Assembly (NCBI RefSeq): GCF_017599385.1
Contig: NZ_JAGFPK010000001.1
Span: 622,177 to 686,176, forward strand
DNA from: Ciceribacter sp. L1K22
GTDB lineage: Bacteria; Pseudomonadota; Alphaproteobacteria; Rhizobiales; Rhizobiaceae
Length of the DNA: 64,000 bases
Direction of reading: 5' to 3'
How positions within the stretch are numbered: the stretch's first letter is position 1; every line of letters begins with the position of its first letter. A program made the translations under genes and the position numbers. Below, piece by piece: positions 62,698-64,000 of this stretch. The notes under the pieces are model-generated. The model was not told the DNA's origin. It saw only the letters and a program-made list of their open reading frames with translations, and ran no database searches.

Positions 62698-62883
62698 AAA
62701 CAGTCGCGACGTGGCGCCGAAACTTTCCCTGTTTCGGAGCGTGGGTCGTTTTGTCCGTTGTTCGTGGAAGACGGGAACGAATTCGGATGGAGAGAGAGGC
62801 ATACGGAAGGGGTTGATCGTTCATGACGAGGATGGGCGATCATAAGGCGGGGACAGGGTTGGCTCAGGCGATCGATGTTAGTC

Positions 62884-62924
62884 GATGCCGGTTGATCCTT
62901 AATGTGGCGGCGACAGCCGGCATC
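62884..62924 (+). other. Leader hairpin before dnaA
   Basis: Arms 62884-62893 and 62915-62924 are complementary at 9 of 10 positions (one wobble), around a 21-base loop, ending about 12 bases before the Shine-Dalgarno AAGGCGG. It may modulate dnaA translation. Confidence 0.45.
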
Positions 62925-62949
62925 TGAAAATGAAAAGGCGGCAAATAAT

Positions 62950-64000
62950 ATGCAAATGAATTCATCGATAGCCGGCGCACCGGATCATGACGGTGCTCGC
63001 CAGACGACTGTGGCCGTTTGCAGCGAAACGGCGGAGGGTAATCCCGAAATGAAGCATGATGCACTGTTCGAGCGTTTCAGCGCGCGGCTGAAGGCTCAGG
63101 TCGGCCCGGATGTGTTTGCGAGCTGGTTCGGACGCCTCAAGCTTCATTCTGTATCAAAGAGTGTCGTACGCCTTAGCGTGCCGACAACCTTTCTGAAGTC
63201 GTGGATCAACAACCGCTATCTTGATCTCATTACCTCGCTGCTCCAGGCGGAAGATCCGGGCATCCTGAAGGCCGAAATTGTCGTGCGAAGCGCAAGCAGG
63301 AGCGTCAAGCCGGCAACAGAGGGCCGCCTGCAGGTAAACGAGCCACAGAACGTCCAGCCGCGCCGACAGGGTCTTCAGACCGTCGGTCAGGCTGCTCCGA
63401 CGCCCCAGTCCGCCCAGCCGGCACGGGTTGCAGCCGGCAGCCCCTTCTTCGGCTCGCCGCTCGATAGCCGCTTCACGTTCGACAGCTTTGTCGAGGGCGC
63501 TTCCAACCGCGTCGCGCTGGCTGCCGCCAAGACGATCGCGGAAGCCGGTGCGGGTGCCGTGCGCTTCAATCCGCTGTTCATCCATTCCTCGGTCGGGCTC
63601 GGCAAGACGCACCTTCTCCAGGCAATCGCAAACGCCGCAGTTCAGAGCCCGAGGGCTCCGCGTGTGGTCTATCTCACGGCGGAATATTTCATGTGGCGCT
63701 TTGCCACCGCGATCCGCGACAACGACGCCTTGACGCTGAAGGAGTCTCTTCGCAACATCGATCTCCTCGTTATCGACGACATGCAGTTTCTGCAGGGCAA
63801 GATGATCCAGCATGAATTCTGCCATCTGCTGAACATGCTGCTCGACAGTGCCAAGCAGGTTGTGGTGGCCGCGGACCGCGCGCCGTGGGAGCTGGAGTCG
63901 CTCGATCCGCGCGTCCGTTCGCGCCTTCAAGGCGGTGTTGCCATCGAGATGGAAGCACCAGATTTCGAGATGCGCCTCGAGATGCTGAAGAACAAACTTG
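62950..64000 (+). CDS. dnaA: Chromosomal replication initiator DnaA (partial)
   Basis: The first 350 residues are visible and the frame stays open to the window end. Domain I begins at [27 protein letters not shown] (about 34-60), followed by [15 protein letters not shown] Gln/Pro-rich linker (about 118-160) leads to the AAA+ domain: [15 protein letters not shown], Walker [13 protein letters not shown], Walker [14 protein letters not shown] and sensor [10 protein letters not shown]. The first Gly of the Walker A loop is Ser. It initiates replication by opening oriC. The ATG at 62950 (MQMNSSIAG) follows AAGGCGG; starting at Met34 would give a shorter but complete domain I. No dnaN follows upstream; it lies at 29.6 kb. 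Confidence 0.95.
   Translation, partial: MQMNSSIAGAPDHDGARQTTVAVCSETAEGNPEMKHDALFERFSARLKAQVGPDVFASWFGRLKLHSVSKSVVRLSVPTTFLKSWINNRYLDLITSLLQAEDPGILKAEIVVRSASRSVKPATEGRLQVNEPQNVQPRRQGLQTVGQAAPTPQSAQPARVAAGSPFFGSPLDSRFTFDSFVEGASNRVALAAAKTIAEAGAGAVRFNPLFIHSSVGLGKTHLLQAIANAAVQSPRAPRVVYLTAEYFMWRFATAIRDNDALTLKESLRNIDLLVIDDMQFLQGKMIQHEFCHLLNMLLDSAKQVVVAADRAPWELESLDPRVRSRLQGGVAIEMEAPDFEMRLEMLKNKL

Larger units (their letters stand above)
62190..62949. other. 760-base region between rpsT and dnaA
   Basis: No convincing protein gene. It contains the rpsT terminator (62220-62244), an 8-base hairpin (62343-62350/62361-62368), four GANTC sites (62395, 62453, 62463, 62516), a candidate small RNA ending at a strong terminator (62672-62696), an inverted repeat 62717-62737 and a leader hairpin 62884-62924 before the dnaA ribosome site. 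No clear DnaA box (TTATCCACA) was found. Confidence 0.7.

Overview
The window looks like a contiguous piece of an alphaproteobacterial chromosome from the Rhizobiales, most likely Rhizobiaceae. The genus cannot be fixed from sequence alone. The reasons are the order coaBC / ubiB / ubiE / mutM / enoyl-CoA hydratase / rpsT / dnaA, an alphaproteobacterial PhyR-NepR-EcfG general stress response, a phospholipid N-methyltransferase of the PmtA type, a PhoB-type ugp operon, several HWE-family histidine kinases, and uniform GC-rich coding. No rRNA, tRNA, insertion sequence, integrase, prophage or CRISPR array was seen. Almost everything is intact single-copy chromosomal coding; only the first gene (YbaK-like) and the last (dnaA) are cut by the window edges.

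Layout. 1-2.4 kb: YbaK-type deacylase, ArsC/YffB-like protein and a CHASE-domain HWE kinase. 2.4-10.4 kb: the general stress response (GSR) region. It holds a DUF883/membrane-protein operon, nepR1 divergent from phyR and a soluble HWE kinase, an AI-2E-type permease coupled to a zinc-ribbon metallopeptidase, nepR2-ecfG, a receiver-like protein without its phosphorylation site, a Crp/Fnr regulator and csbD. 10.4-20.6 kb: guaA, an MTA/SAH nucleosidase-thioesterase-TspO group, a four-gene imelysin/di-haem iron operon, rsmB and an RlpA-like protein. 20.9-32.3 kb: housekeeping genes (queG, uppP, an NDUFA9-like reductase, pyrF, pmtA, dnaN, rsmI, yraN). 32.3-36.6 kb: ugpBAEC behind a tandem Pho box. 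36.7-47.8 kb: cupin, gshB, comM, an orphan HWE kinase, cysK, a divergent LysE pair, dut, prfC, HAD phosphatase, a threonine/serine dehydratase and a divergent ArsR regulator. 47.9-51.1 kb: a TPP riboswitch and the thiM-thiE-thiD-SDR salvage operon. 51-64 kb: pirin, class II amidotransferase, coaBC, a three-gene phosphorelay cassette, ubiB-ubiE, mutM, enoyl-CoA hydratase, rpsT and the start of dnaA.

How it works together. The strongest theme is the general stress response. I find the EcfG (ECF15) promoter pattern GGAAC, 16-17 bases, then CGTT or CATT at seven places, each in front of a gene: the DUF883 operon, nepR1, phyR, the AI-2E/metallopeptidase operon, nepR2-ecfG, csbD, and a distant 51-residue secreted protein. 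So the window holds the core switch (kinase, PhyR, two NepR paralogues, EcfG) and several likely outputs, with autoregulation. The receiver-like protein ending tail-to-tail with ecfG, and the Crp/Fnr gene divergent from it across overlapping palindromes, are the least explained parts of this region.

Other regulatory features read directly from the sequence are a TPP riboswitch with a hairpin over the thiM ribosome site, an apparently leaderless arsR with an operator touching its start codon, a hairpin between ugpB and ugpA, a cluster of palindromes upstream of the RlpA-like gene, and a candidate small RNA plus four GANTC sites in the 760-base gap before dnaA. All functional calls rest on reading motifs and family resemblance by eye; no database search was run.
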